A stretch of DNA of 64,000 bases, taken from Clostridium_AM tanneri (lineage in GTDB: Bacteria; Bacillota; Clostridia; Clostridiales; Clostridiaceae). The notes under the pieces are model-generated. The model was not told the origin of the DNA. It searched no databases and saw only the letters and a program-made list of their open reading frames with translations. The translations under genes and the position numbers were made by a program. Each line of letters starts with the position of its first letter. The stretch's first letter is position 1. This document shows, in pieces, positions 43,458 through 52,261 of the stretch. The DNA lies in contig NZ_JARUJP010000007.1 in NCBI RefSeq assembly GCF_033659955.1, forward strand, positions 1-64,000, given 5' to 3'.

Positions 43458-43558
43458 AAATTGGGAATTGAAAATATAAAGTTAAAATAAGTAAATTTTC
43501 TTTCCACAAAAGAAAGATAACCCTTTATTTAAAATTTCCTCTCTCCAATTCCCAAATT
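43458..43558. repeat. inverted-repeat element between rseP and ispG
   Basis: About 100 bases flanked by a perfect 10-bp inverted repeat, TTGGGAATTG (43461-43470) and CAATTCCCAA (43546-43555), with an inner TTTTCTTT/AAAGAAAG-type hairpin. It looks like a small non-coding repeat or MITE-like element, but only one copy is visible in this window. Confidence 0.45.
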
Positions 43559-43594
43559 CATATTATTTCTCACTAATACCTATCTTCACTTCAT

Positions 43595-44605
43595 CTAAAT
43601 CTTAATAGGATATAAAATATCTTTAATAGTGACTAATACCATAAGAGTCATCAATATAGCAAACCCTATATAGTTTATAACTCCTACTTTATTATCATCA
43701 ACCTTTTTACCAGTAATAATTTCAAATAAAAATAACAGTATATACCCTCCATCTAAGGCTGGAAAAGGTATAATATTGAATATTGCTAGTTGAATACTAA
43801 TATAAGCTGCAAAGGCAGCAAGACTTAAAATACCTGCTTTAGCTGCTGCACCGGAAACCTTTATTATAGTTAAAGGTCCTCCTACATCACTTGCAGAAGC
43901 TTTTCCTTTAAAGAGAGTTTTAAAGAAACCTAAAGTTTGCTTAACTAAAGAGTTAGTTTCTTTAAATCCATAGGCTATAGATTGAGAAACAGTTGGCTTT
44001 TCTACCATTGTAGGGTAAATTCCAACTATATATCTGTTTTCCTTAGGATCTTTTACCGGTACAACTCTAACATTATTGACTTTGTTATCCCTTACATAGG
44101 TTATATCCAAGGGACTTCCGGAGGAAACATATACACCTGTAACAAAGTCTTCCCAGGTTGAAACCTTTGAGTTGTTAACTTTAGTTATCTTGTCTCCCGC
44201 CTGTATGCCCATAACAGCAGCAGGTTGATTAGGAACTACCTTGTCAACTACCGGAGATAAATATCCTCTGAGTCCAGCTATAACTGCAAAGAGAACTATT
44301 CCAAGAATAAAATTCATTATAGGTCCTGCAATAACTACACTTAACTTTTGAAGAGGCTTTTTATTATTAAAGGCCCTAGGGTCTGAACTTTCTCCCTCAT
44401 CTCCAAGCATTTTTACATATCCACCTATAGGAAGAAGCTTAATTGAGTATGTAGTTTCCTTTCCTTTTATTCCAAAAAGCTTTGGACCCATGCCTATAGC
44501 AAATTCTTCCACCTTAATTCCATTTAATTTTGCCAAAGTGAAATGACCAAGTTCATGAATTATAACTAAAACTCCAAAAGCTATAATCGCCCATACAATA
44601 TACAA
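43595..44605 (-). CDS. rseP: RIP metalloprotease (site-2 protease) RseP
   Basis: 336 residues. The zinc motif HELGH (about 17-21) lies in the first membrane helix. A single PDZ domain (about 115-185) and a C-terminal NIIPFPALDGGYIL motif supplying the third ligand follow. It cleaves membrane-bound regulators and remnant signal peptides. Start is TTG at 44603-44605 after AGGAGG. It lies between dxr and ispG. Confidence 0.94.
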   Translation of the reverse strand: MYIVWAIIAFGVLVIIHELGHFTLAKLNGIKVEEFAIGMGPKLFGIKGKETTYSIKLLPIGGYVKMLGDEGESSDPRAFNNKKPLQKLSVVIAGPIMNFILGIVLFAVIAGLRGYLSPVVDKVVPNQPAAVMGIQAGDKITKVNNSKVSTWEDFVTGVYVSSGSPLDITYVRDNKVNNVRVVPVKDPKENRYIVGIYPTMVEKPTVSQSIAYGFKETNSLVKQTLGFFKTLFKGKASASDVGGPLTIIKVSGAAAKAGILSLAAFAAYISIQLAIFNIIPFPALDGGYILLFLFEIITGKKVDDNKVGVINYIGFAILMTLMVLVTIKDILYPIKI

Positions 44606-44650
44606 ATAATATTCCTCCTAACTATGTTAAGTTATTTTTTGTCTATTAAT

Positions 44651-45814
44651 TTATCTATCTACACCAAATTTGTTTATAACATACTGTTTAACTTCTTTAT
44701 CTATATTCAGTATGTCCTCTAAGCTATAATTATCAATAACCTCAAAACGACTCATGCATTCCTCTAATATATTACCTATATCTAAGAATTTAATTCTTTT
44801 AGATAGAAATAATTCTACTGCAGCCTCATTGGCAGCGTTTAATATGGCAGGCATGGTACCACCAATTTTTCCAGCCTTATAAGCAAGTTTAAGAGGCTTA
44901 AAGGTCTCTAAGTCTGGTTTTTCAAAGGTTAGATTCTCCATATCGTAAAAGTCCAACTTAGCTACAATCGCTTCTTCTCTATCAGGATAATTAAGAGCGT
45001 ATTGAATAGGAAGCTTCATATCAGTACTTCCAAGTTGAGCTACAACACTTCCATCTTTATATTCAACCATGGAATGTATAACACTCTGCGGATGAACTAC
45101 TACCTTAATATTATCATAGTCTACATCAAACAGCCAATGTGCCTCTATAACCTCAAGTCCTTTATTCATAAGAGTAGCTGAGTCAATAGATATCTTTTTT
45201 CCCATGTCCCATCTTGGATGTTTTAATGCTTCCTCAACAGTAACCTGTAAAAGTTCTTCCCTTTTCCGTCCTCTAAAAGGACCTCCAGAAGCAGTTAGTA
45301 ATAGCTCTCTTACATCTTCTCTTTTATTACCCTGTAAGCACTGGAAAATTGCACTATGTTCTGAATCTACAGGAAGTATCTTCACATTATATTTTTCTGC
45401 TTCAGATATAACTAGCTTTCCAGCAACTACCAAAGTCTCTTTATTTGCCAAAGCTATATCCTTTCCAGCTTCAATTGCCTTAAGCGTAGGAACTAAACCT
45501 ATCATTCCTACTACAGAAGTCACAACAACATCTACCTCTGGAAGAGTTGATATAGTATTTAATCCTTCCATTCCAAGTAAAATTTTTGTTTTAAGGTTAT
45601 TGTTTACACAATAATCTCTTACTTCTTCATAAGCCTTCTCGTTACTTAGTACAGCATAGCTGGGATTAAACTCATTTATTATACCAATTATCTTTTTACA
45701 ACTATTATTTGCGGAGACAGCAACTAGGTGAAATTTTTCTCTTTCTCTTCTTATCACCTCAAGAGTCTGCGTTCCTATTGAGCCTGTAGCTCCAAGTATA
45801 GTAATTCTTTTCAT
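44651..45814 (-). CDS. dxr: 1-deoxy-D-xylulose-5-phosphate reductoisomerase
   Basis: 387 residues. NADPH site ILGATGSIGTQTLEV, the metal and substrate motif LPVDSEHSAIFQCL (about 145-158), and the flexible loop HPRWDMGKKISIDSATLMNKGLE region are present. It makes methylerythritol phosphate, committing carbon to isoprenoids. It lies immediately upstream of rseP. Confidence 0.97.
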   Translation of the reverse strand: MKRITILGATGSIGTQTLEVIRREREKFHLVAVSANNSCKKIIGIINEFNPSYAVLSNEKAYEEVRDYCVNNNLKTKILLGMEGLNTISTLPEVDVVVTSVVGMIGLVPTLKAIEAGKDIALANKETLVVAGKLVISEAEKYNVKILPVDSEHSAIFQCLQGNKREDVRELLLTASGGPFRGRKREELLQVTVEEALKHPRWDMGKKISIDSATLMNKGLEVIEAHWLFDVDYDNIKVVVHPQSVIHSMVEYKDGSVVAQLGSTDMKLPIQYALNYPDREEAIVAKLDFYDMENLTFEKPDLETFKPLKLAYKAGKIGGTMPAILNAANEAAVELFLSKRIKFLDIGNILEECMSRFEVIDNYSLEDILNIDKEVKQYVINKFGVDR

Positions 45815-45842
45815 CTTAACATCTCCTAATTCTCTGCAAGCT

Positions 45843-46838
45843 TCAGTTTGTCAGTATTTCCTTTACAGTAATTACATATAGGGGTCCTACGAACATGCCT
45901 ATAATACCAAAAACCTTAATACCTATATAAAGAGACAATATAATAAATAACGGGTGAACTGCAAGTCTGTCACTAATGAATTTAGTCTCTAATATTTGTC
46001 TATTAACCACAAGTAATGCATATAGACAAGTTAACCCAAAAGCTATTACATATTCTTTAATAAGCATTTTATAAAAAATTAGTGGCAAAAATATCATTAT
46101 TGTTCCTACGTAGGGTAATATATCAAAAATACCACATAAGATACCGAGAGGTATGAAGTTTTTGATATTAAGTATCATGAAACCAATGATAGTTTCTATA
46201 GTTGTAACTAAAACTAATGCTGCTTCTACCTTAAATACCTTATTTATATCTTCTAACTTATTTTTAACTAAATAGGCTTTGCCCTGAGGCATTAGTTTTT
46301 TGATACGATTAACTATATCATATTTATCTACTAAAATAAAGTAAGCAGTCATATTCCCTATAAAGTATGCAAATAAGCTATCAGTAGTGTATGCAGCCCC
46401 TTTTTTTATAAAATTACTATTTACAATATTTCCATATCCGTTCACCAAGCTATTTTTTAGCTCATTTAAGTTTATATTAGTTACTTTACTTACTGTTTCT
46501 AGAGTATTTTGTATACTTAAAGTTAAGTCTGTGAAATCTCTAAGAAAGGAATTGACAGCTTGATATATAAAGTTGCCAATAAACAGTACAGCCATAAAAA
46601 ACAAACTATTGACGACTATTATACTTATCAAAGCATTTACCTTATTATTAAATAAATTATTCTTACTTAATATGTTTTGTATTGGCAGGGAGAAAAAAAT
46701 AGTAACTATTATAATAAAAAAAGGCTTAAAATAATATTTTATTAAAAGCGTAAAGATTATAAATACTATTAGAACAGTGAAACAATATCCTATTTTCTTA
46801 TATTTTAAATATACTGCATTCAAGTACCCTATCCCCAT
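45843..46838 (-). CDS. AI-2E family membrane transporter (YdiK/PerM-like)
   Basis: 331 residues with seven or eight membrane helices in the 3+4 pattern of the AI-2E (UPF0118) family, including the motif FGIIGMFVGPLYVITVKEIL at the C terminus. Members move small molecules or ions and few have a known substrate. Start is uncertain: the ATG at 46836-46838 has no good Shine-Dalgarno sequence, whereas a TTG at 46821-46823 follows GGGGATAGGG. It is 28 bases upstream of dxr. Confidence 0.85.
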   Translation of the reverse strand: MGIGYLNAVYLKYKKIGYCFTVLIVFIIFTLLIKYYFKPFFIIIVTIFFSLPIQNILSKNNLFNNKVNALISIIVVNSLFFMAVLFIGNFIYQAVNSFLRDFTDLTLSIQNTLETVSKVTNINLNELKNSLVNGYGNIVNSNFIKKGAAYTTDSLFAYFIGNMTAYFILVDKYDIVNRIKKLMPQGKAYLVKNKLEDINKVFKVEAALVLVTTIETIIGFMILNIKNFIPLGILCGIFDILPYVGTIMIFLPLIFYKMLIKEYVIAFGLTCLYALLVVNRQILETKFISDRLAVHPLFIILSLYIGIKVFGIIGMFVGPLYVITVKEILTN

Positions 46839-46977
46839 AAAACAAGTGCTCTATAATAATATTATATTCATAGATATGATTATATATTATTATAGGATAA
46901 AATACTATATATAAATATTAGTTTATCATAACCATAATTAAGTGATAAAGATTAAAAATTATTGCCCATTAGAGCTT

Positions 46978-47034
46978 AAATTAAAATGAGGATTTAAAGT
47001 AATTTTAAACTACTCTAAATCCTCATTTTAATTT
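46978..47034 (-). terminator. terminator of cdsA
   Basis: Perfect 19-bp stem (46978-46996 with 47016-47034) ending in a T-rich arm on the minus strand, a few bases after the cdsA stop. It separates the uppS-cdsA genes from the AI-2E-dxr-rseP-ispG genes. Confidence 0.8.
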
Positions 47035-47040
47035 GTAGCA

Positions 47041-47838
47041 TTACATCCCTACAATAAATGTCAAATAATAATATACGACTACAGATGCGAAAAGTATACT
47101 ATCAAATCTGTCTAGAATTCCTCCATGACCTGGAATTAACTTACCATAATCTTTTACTCCCACATAGCGCTTTATTGAAGAAGCAGCTAAATCTCCAAAC
47201 TGGCAGAAAACTCCACAAACTGCTCCTATAATAAAAAAGTGATACATTGGAATGGATATCCCCTTTGATATAACCACAGCTCCTAATACTCCACAGGCTA
47301 TCATGCTGCCTAACATCCCGCCAATAGAACCTTCCACAGTCTTCTTCGGACTTACTTTAGGACATAATTTTCTCTTTCCAAAGGCTCTGCCAGCATAATA
47401 GGCAGCAGTATCACAGAACCATGAGGAAATAAATATAAGCCAAACTAAATAGTTTCCATAGACTTTATTATTAACCAAAACAATGAAACTAAAAAATATA
47501 GCTACATAAAAGAATCCAAGTAAAGTAGTTCCTATGTCAATAAAATTATACTCTATGTCCAATACCGGAACGCACATGATTATAAAAACCGTAATAATCA
47601 AAAAGAAAAATAACATTTCAAAATTAGCTTCTTTATTTAGCGTTAAATAATATATTATACAAAGTATATATCCCGCCCAGCTTATTGCATTTATGTTTTT
47701 TTCTTTTAAAACTTTATAAAATTCATGCATACCTACTAAGGATAAAAGCATTATAGCATATTTTAAGTATACTCCTCCTATAAATAGGAAGACAATAAAG
47801 GGCGCCAATATCAATGCCCCTACATACCTACTGTTCAT
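47041..47838 (-). CDS. cdsA: phosphatidate cytidylyltransferase
   Basis: 265 residues with seven or eight membrane helices. The C-terminal signature, here VKDYGKLIPGHGGILDRFDSILFA, carries the catalytic Asp residues. It makes CDP-diacylglycerol, which PgsA (at 23328-23915) then uses. Start ATG after GGAGATGAT. It follows uppS, as in most bacteria. Confidence 0.96.
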   Translation of the reverse strand: MNSRYVGALILAPFIVFLFIGGVYLKYAIMLLSLVGMHEFYKVLKEKNINAISWAGYILCIIYYLTLNKEANFEMLFFFLIITVFIIMCVPVLDIEYNFIDIGTTLLGFFYVAIFFSFIVLVNNKVYGNYLVWLIFISSWFCDTAAYYAGRAFGKRKLCPKVSPKKTVEGSIGGMLGSMIACGVLGAVVISKGISIPMYHFFIIGAVCGVFCQFGDLAASSIKRYVGVKDYGKLIPGHGGILDRFDSILFASVVVYYYLTFIVGM

Positions 47839-47921
47839 CTTATCATCTCCTAAGCTTTCATTTTATTCCTTTGCTTATATTCTATAATTTTCACCTTAAC
47901 ATAAGCAAAATATTTACCCAC

Positions 47922-47955
47922 TTTAGGAGAAAAATTAATGGCAATTTTTAATTCT
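47922..47955 (-). other. hairpin between uppS and cdsA
   Basis: On the minus strand GGAGAATTAAAAATT can pair, with a short bulge, with AATTTTTCTCC. There is no T run beyond the stem, so it may be an attenuator or processing site rather than a terminator. Confidence 0.4.
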
Positions 47956-47968
47956 CCAATTTTACCTG

Positions 47969-48733
47969 TTACTTAACATTCCCAAATCTTCTATCCCTGC
48001 TTTGGTAATCGTGAATAGCCTTATGAAGGTGTTCTACCTTGAAATCTGGCCATTTTATATTTGAATACCAAAATTCTGAATAAGCACATTGCCATAGTAA
48101 AAAATTACTTATTCTTTGCTCTCCGCTAGGCCTTATTATTAAATCTGGATCTGGCATATTTACTGTATATAAATAATCCGACACCATTTTTTCATTAATA
48201 TTTTCTTCACTAATTTTGCCGTCCTTTATATCTTTACAAATTGTTTTAAAAGCCCTTATTAGTTCATCTCTCCCACCGTAATTTAAAGCTAGATTTAGAA
48301 CTAAACCACTGTTATCTTTAGTATTGTTATAGGCCTCTAGCAGTTCCTGTTGACAGAGTACAGGTAATTTTGATATATCTCCAATATGATTAATAACAAC
48401 ATTATTGTCGTTTAGCTCTTTAAATTCTTTCCTTAAATACTGAACTAGAAGATTCATAAGTGCATTAACTTCTTCATTTGGTCTCCGCCAATTTTCTGTA
48501 GAAAATGCATATAGGGTTAAATACTTTACACCTAAGTTACTGCATTCCTTTACAATATCTCTTATAGTTTCTACTCCTGCCTTATGTCCCATAGTTCTTG
48601 GTAACTTTCTTTCTTTAGCCCATCTCCCATTACCATCCATGATAATAGCTATATGTTTCGGTATATTATCCATGTCAATATGTATATGCTCAAAATCTTC
48701 ATTGCTTTTTTTTGAACTAAAAAATTTTAACAT
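47969..48733 (-). CDS. uppS: isoprenyl transferase (undecaprenyl diphosphate synthase)
   Basis: 254 residues. IAIIMDGNGRWAKERKLPR contains the catalytic Asp; STENWRRP and the C-terminal DLIIRPSGEQRISNFLLWQ are intact. It builds the C55 carrier lipid for wall and envelope glycans. Start: ATG at 48731-48733 after GGAGAATGG; a longer frame to 48793 runs back into the frr terminator. Confidence 0.95.
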   Translation of the reverse strand: MLKFFSSKKSNEDFEHIHIDMDNIPKHIAIIMDGNGRWAKERKLPRTMGHKAGVETIRDIVKECSNLGVKYLTLYAFSTENWRRPNEEVNALMNLLVQYLRKEFKELNDNNVVINHIGDISKLPVLCQQELLEAYNNTKDNSGLVLNLALNYGGRDELIRAFKTICKDIKDGKISEENINEKMVSDYLYTVNMPDPDLIIRPSGEQRISNFLLWQCAYSEFWYSNIKWPDFKVEHLHKAIHDYQSRDRRFGNVK

Positions 48734-48790
48734 ACGCCATTCTCCATTCATAATTGTGATTAAGTTATATCTTAATGATTTATGTATTAA

Positions 48791-48815
48791 CAAAAACCTG
48801 CGAATCCGCAGGTTT
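48791..48815 (-). terminator. terminator between frr and uppS
   Basis: Perfect nine-bp stem AAACCTGCG/CGCAGGTTT with a four-base loop, followed by TTTTTG on the minus strand, eight bases after the frr stop. uppS therefore probably has its own promoter near 48745-48790 (TATAAC at -10). Confidence 0.85.
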
Positions 48816-48822
48816 AGATAAG

Positions 48823-49380
48823 TTATATTGACATAATTTCTTTTTCTTTAGCTTCAAGTAATTTATCTATTTCTTTAATGAAGCTATCAGTTCTCTTTTG
48901 AATATCTTCTTCTGCCTTTTTCATTTCATCCTCAGATACTTCATTTTCTTTCTTTAGAGCTTTAATTTTATCGTTACAATCTCTTCTTATTGCTCTAATA
49001 GCAACCTTGGATTCTTCACCAGTTTTTTTAACGTTTTTCACTAAGTTTTTTCTTGTTTCTTCTGTTAGCTCTGGTATAATAAGTCTTATTATCTCACCAT
49101 CGCTAGATGGGTTTATTCCAAGGTCTGATTTTAAAATTGCTTTTTCAATAGATTTAAAGGCACCCTTATCCCATGGCTGAATAGCAAGTATTCTTGGCTC
49201 TGGAATAGATATGTTGCCTAATTGATTTAGTGGTGTCATTGTTCCGTAATACTCTGCTTCTATTTTATCTAGCATTGCAGGGTTTGCTCTTCCCGCTTTC
49301 ATTGAAGCCAATTCTTTTTTTAAAACAGTAATTGTTTTATTCATTTTTTCATCAGAAACTTTTATAATGTCTTTAATCAT
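48823..49380 (-). CDS. frr: ribosome recycling factor
   Basis: 185 residues, the family norm. KELASMKAGRANPAMLDKI, IPEPRILAIQPWD and the C-terminal helical bundle motifs are clear. With EF-G it splits post-termination ribosomes. It starts 20 bases after pyrH and is followed by a terminator. Confidence 0.97.
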   Translation of the reverse strand: MIKDIIKVSDEKMNKTITVLKKELASMKAGRANPAMLDKIEAEYYGTMTPLNQLGNISIPEPRILAIQPWDKGAFKSIEKAILKSDLGINPSSDGEIIRLIIPELTEETRKNLVKNVKKTGEESKVAIRAIRRDCNDKIKALKKENEVSEDEMKKAEEDIQKRTDSFIKEIDKLLEAKEKEIMSI

Positions 49381-49400
49381 AGAAAATACCTCCCTTATTT

Positions 49401-50114
49401 TTATTCTTTAGACACTAAGGTTCCTATTTTTTCACCTAGTATTGCTTTTCTTATGTTTTCTGGTTGTTCTAATCCAAATACTAATATAGGTATGTTGTTA
49501 TCCATACATAATGATGTTGCTGTAGAATCCATAACTTGAAGTCCCTTTTCAAGTACTTCGATATAGTTTAACTTATCAAATTTCTTGGCATCACTGTATT
49601 TGTATGGATCTTTGTCATATACTCCGTCAACTTTTTTTGCAAGAAGTATAACATCCGCTTCTATTTCAGCAGCTCTTAATGCAGCAGTAGTATCTGTTGA
49701 AAAATATGGATTTCCTGTGCCTGCAGCAAAAATTACTACTCTGTTTTTTTCCAAATGTCTCATAGCTCTTCTTCTTATAAAAGGCTCTGCAACCTCTCTC
49801 ATCTCAATAGCAGTTTGAACTCTAGTATTTACCCCTAAGTTTTCTAAGGAATCCTGAAGAGCCAAAGCGTTTATACATGTTGCAAGCATACCCATGTAGT
49901 CCGCAGTAGTTCTATCCATTCCTTCTCCGCTTCTTCCTCTCCAGATATTGCCTCCACCTACTACCGCTCCTACTTCTACACCCATATCTACTAGTGCTTT
50001 AATCTCTTTTGCTATTTGAGTAGTAACATCAAAGTCTATACCAAATCCTTTACTACCTGCTAAAGCTTCTCCTGAAAGTTTTAGCATTACTCTCCTATAT
50101 TTAGCATTATACAT
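49401..50114 (-). CDS. pyrH: UMP kinase
   Basis: 237 residues of the amino-acid-kinase fold. MLKLSGEALAG, GGGNIWRG and AGTGNPYFSTDT are typical. It makes UDP from UMP as a hexamer in the cytosol. Start ATG eight bases after GGAGG. The order tsf-pyrH-frr is conserved. Confidence 0.97.
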   Translation of the reverse strand: MYNAKYRRVMLKLSGEALAGSKGFGIDFDVTTQIAKEIKALVDMGVEVGAVVGGGNIWRGRSGEGMDRTTADYMGMLATCINALALQDSLENLGVNTRVQTAIEMREVAEPFIRRRAMRHLEKNRVVIFAAGTGNPYFSTDTTAALRAAEIEADVILLAKKVDGVYDKDPYKYSDAKKFDKLNYIEVLEKGLQVMDSTATSLCMDNNIPILVFGLEQPENIRKAILGEKIGTLVSKE

Positions 50115-50171
50115 ATATTATACCTCCAAATTGTCAAAAATTACATATGTATTAAGGTTTATACTTTAAAA

Positions 50172-50196
50172 AAAGAGAACACGCAGTGTTCTCTTT
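50172..50196 (-). terminator. terminator of rpsB-tsf
   Basis: Perfect 11-bp stem AAAGAGAACAC/GTGTTCTCTTT with loop TGC (minus strand), followed by TTTT. Confidence 0.9.
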
Positions 50197-50203
50197 TCAA
50201 TTA

Positions 50204-51124
50204 CTATTTACTCTGCATTTGTTTTGCAACTTCTTCAGCAAAGTTCTCTTCCTTCTTCTCGATTCCTTCACCTTTTTCAAATCTTACAAAAGCAGCTACC
50301 TTTATTGGAGCTCCAATTTCTTTTGATTTTGCTTGAAGGTATTTTTCAACAGTTGTATCAGGGTCTTTTACATAAACCTGCTCAACTAAACAGTTTTCTT
50401 TATAGTATTTTTGAATTCTTCCTACAACCATTTTTTCTACTATTTTCTCAGGTTTTCCTTCATTTAAAGCCTGAACTCTGTAGATTTCTTTTTCTTTTTC
50501 TAATGCTTCGTTATCTACTGCTTCTCTATTTAAGAATAAAGGATTAGTTGCTGCTACTTGCATAGCTACATCCTTAGCTAATTCTTTTAAAAGTTCGCTT
50601 TCTTTTTCACACTCTAACTTTACAAGAACACCTATTCTTCCGCCACCATGAATATAGCTTGATATAGCTCCTTGCTCAACAGTTAGCTTTTGGAATCTTC
50701 TAACTGCCATATTTTCTCCGATTTTTGCAATTAATCCTGTTACTGTTTCTGTAACTGTCTTGCTTTCATCAGCTATGTATTTTTCCGCAACTAACTCTTC
50801 TATAGTATTAGCATTAGTTTGAGCTGCTTGTTTTGCAACGTTATCAGCAAATGTAACAAAATCTTCGTTTACTGCAACGAAGTCAGTTTCACAGTTAACT
50901 TCTACTATTGAAGCAACTTTTCCGTCTTCTGAAACATATGTCTTAACTATACCTTCAGCTGCTATTCTTCCAGCTTTTTTAGCTGCAGCTGCTAATCCTT
51001 TTTCTCTTAATATCTCTACAGCTTTTTCAATATCTCCGTTAGATTCGCTTAAAGCTTTTTTGCAGTCCATCATGCCTGCTCCAGTCATTTCTCTTAACTC
51101 TTTTACCATCTGTGCAGTTATCAT
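50204..51124 (-). CDS. tsf: elongation factor Ts
   Basis: 306 residues. The UBA-like N terminus VKELREMTGAGMMDCKKAL and the TDFVAVN motif (about 80) that opens the EF-Tu nucleotide site are present. It recycles EF-Tu-GDP. Start ATG after AGGAGG. A 22-base palindrome lies between rpsB and tsf. Confidence 0.97.
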   Translation of the reverse strand: MITAQMVKELREMTGAGMMDCKKALSESNGDIEKAVEILREKGLAAAAKKAGRIAAEGIVKTYVSEDGKVASIVEVNCETDFVAVNEDFVTFADNVAKQAAQTNANTIEELVAEKYIADESKTVTETVTGLIAKIGENMAVRRFQKLTVEQGAISSYIHGGGRIGVLVKLECEKESELLKELAKDVAMQVAATNPLFLNREAVDNEALEKEKEIYRVQALNEGKPEKIVEKMVVGRIQKYYKENCLVEQVYVKDPDTTVEKYLQAKSKEIGAPIKVAAFVRFEKGEGIEKKEENFAEEVAKQMQSK

Positions 51125-51159
51125 TGTAAATTCCTCCTATTTTAAACTTAATTTAAAAG

Positions 51160-51189
51160 GTAAATGAAGAATTACAATTCTTCATCTAC
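51160..51189 (-). other. hairpin between rpsB and tsf
   Basis: Ten-bp perfect stem ATGAAGAATT/AATTCTTCAT extended by three more pairs after one mismatch, followed on the minus strand by CTTTTAAATT. It is probably an attenuator or processing site that sets the S2 to EF-Ts ratio. Confidence 0.55.
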
Positions 51190-51198
51190 CCTAATAAA

Positions 51199-51900
51199 TT
51201 ATTCAGCTAATTGTTCACCTTGTCTTCCCTCTATGATAGCATCTGCAATTTTAGCTGTTATTAATTTTACAGCTCTTATTGCATCATCATTTCCAGGTAT
51301 TACGTAATCAACTTCATCTGGATCACAGTTAGTATCTACGATAGCTACAACTGGAATTCCAAGTGTTTTAGCTTCTGATATAGCATTTTTTTCTTTTCTT
51401 GGATCAACAACAAATAATGCTCCTATGTTGCTAGCGTCCATGTTTCTAATTCCGCCTAAGTTCTTTTCTAACTTTTCTCTTTCATTCTTAAGCTTTATAA
51501 CTTCTTTCTTTGGAAGAACTTCGAAAGTTCCGTCCTCTTCCATTCTATCTAACTCTTCTAACTTACCTATTCTTGTTTTAATTGTTGTAAAGTTAGTCAT
51601 CATTCCACCAAGCCATCTATTGTTAACGAAGTGCATACCTGATCTTACTGATTCTTCTTGAATAGCTTCTTGAGCTTGCTTTTTAGTTCCAACAAAAAGG
51701 ATATCTTTTCCTTCAGTTGCAACACTCTTAACGAAATCATAAGCTTCTTCAACTTTTTTAACTGTTTTTTGTAAATCAATTATGTAGATTCCGTTTCTTT
51801 CTGTGAATATGTATGGAGCCATCTTAGGGTTCCATCTTCTTGTTTGATGTCCAAAATGAACACCTGCTTCTAGTAATTGTTTCATTGAAATAACTGACAT
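51199..51900 (-). CDS. rpsB: 30S ribosomal protein S2
   Basis: 233 residues. SMKQLLEAGVHFGHQTRRWNPKM at the N terminus, RWLGGMMTNF and DPRKEKNAISEAKTLGIP are diagnostic. It is a late-binding protein of the small subunit. Start: ATG at 51898-51900 after GGAGGG; a longer frame to 51939 would run into the leader. It has its own promoter and a structured leader. Confidence 0.97.
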   Translation of the reverse strand: MSVISMKQLLEAGVHFGHQTRRWNPKMAPYIFTERNGIYIIDLQKTVKKVEEAYDFVKSVATEGKDILFVGTKKQAQEAIQEESVRSGMHFVNNRWLGGMMTNFTTIKTRIGKLEELDRMEEDGTFEVLPKKEVIKLKNEREKLEKNLGGIRNMDASNIGALFVVDPRKEKNAISEAKTLGIPVVAIVDTNCDPDEVDYVIPGNDDAIRAVKLITAKIADAIIEGRQGEQLAE

Positions 51901-51945
51901 AATATTTTCCCTCCTAGGTTTTCCCTCCACTACCGTCATATTCGT

Positions 51946-51995
51946 AAAATACCCTTTCGAGCACCCTTTTCCGAATTGGGTAATGTGTGTATTTT
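51946..51995 (-). promoter_or_regulatory. structured rpsB leader
   Basis: A seven-bp closing stem AAAATAC/GTATTTT (51989-51995 with 51946-51952) encloses an inner ACCC/GGGT hairpin (51978-51981 with 51963-51966). It lies between the promoter and the ribosome binding site and may allow autoregulation by S2. No named motif is matched by me. Confidence 0.5.
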
Positions 51996-52007
51996 CTTAC
52001 CTTATGT

Positions 52008-52036
52008 AGTATATCACAAGGTATTAAGGTATTCAA
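52008..52036 (-). promoter_or_regulatory. rpsB promoter
   Basis: Minus-strand -35 TTGAAT (52031-52036), 17-base spacer, -10 TATACT (52008-52013). Confidence 0.7.
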
Positions 52037-52163
52037 CAAAATTTTTAAATTTATATGGCTATATTTACAATTATTTATACTATAGCATTTAGTTTTTAAT
52101 AGTATGCTATGATTACTATTTTATTATTAACAGTTTTATACTCTTTATACTAGATGCTAGAAA

Positions 52164-52202
52164 AAATAAGAGTTTAGATTATTTTAATCTAAACTCTTAT
52201 TT
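52164..52202 (-). terminator. terminator of codY
   Basis: Perfect 18-bp stem (52185-52202 with 52164-52181) with a three-base loop and a TTTTTTC tail on the minus strand. The gap between here and the rpsB promoter (52037-52163) holds nothing recognisable. Confidence 0.9.
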
Positions 52203-52261
52203 GAAGATTTGCTTTTACTTCAATTTGCATTAAAAATCTAACAAATAACTTAATTAGTCTT

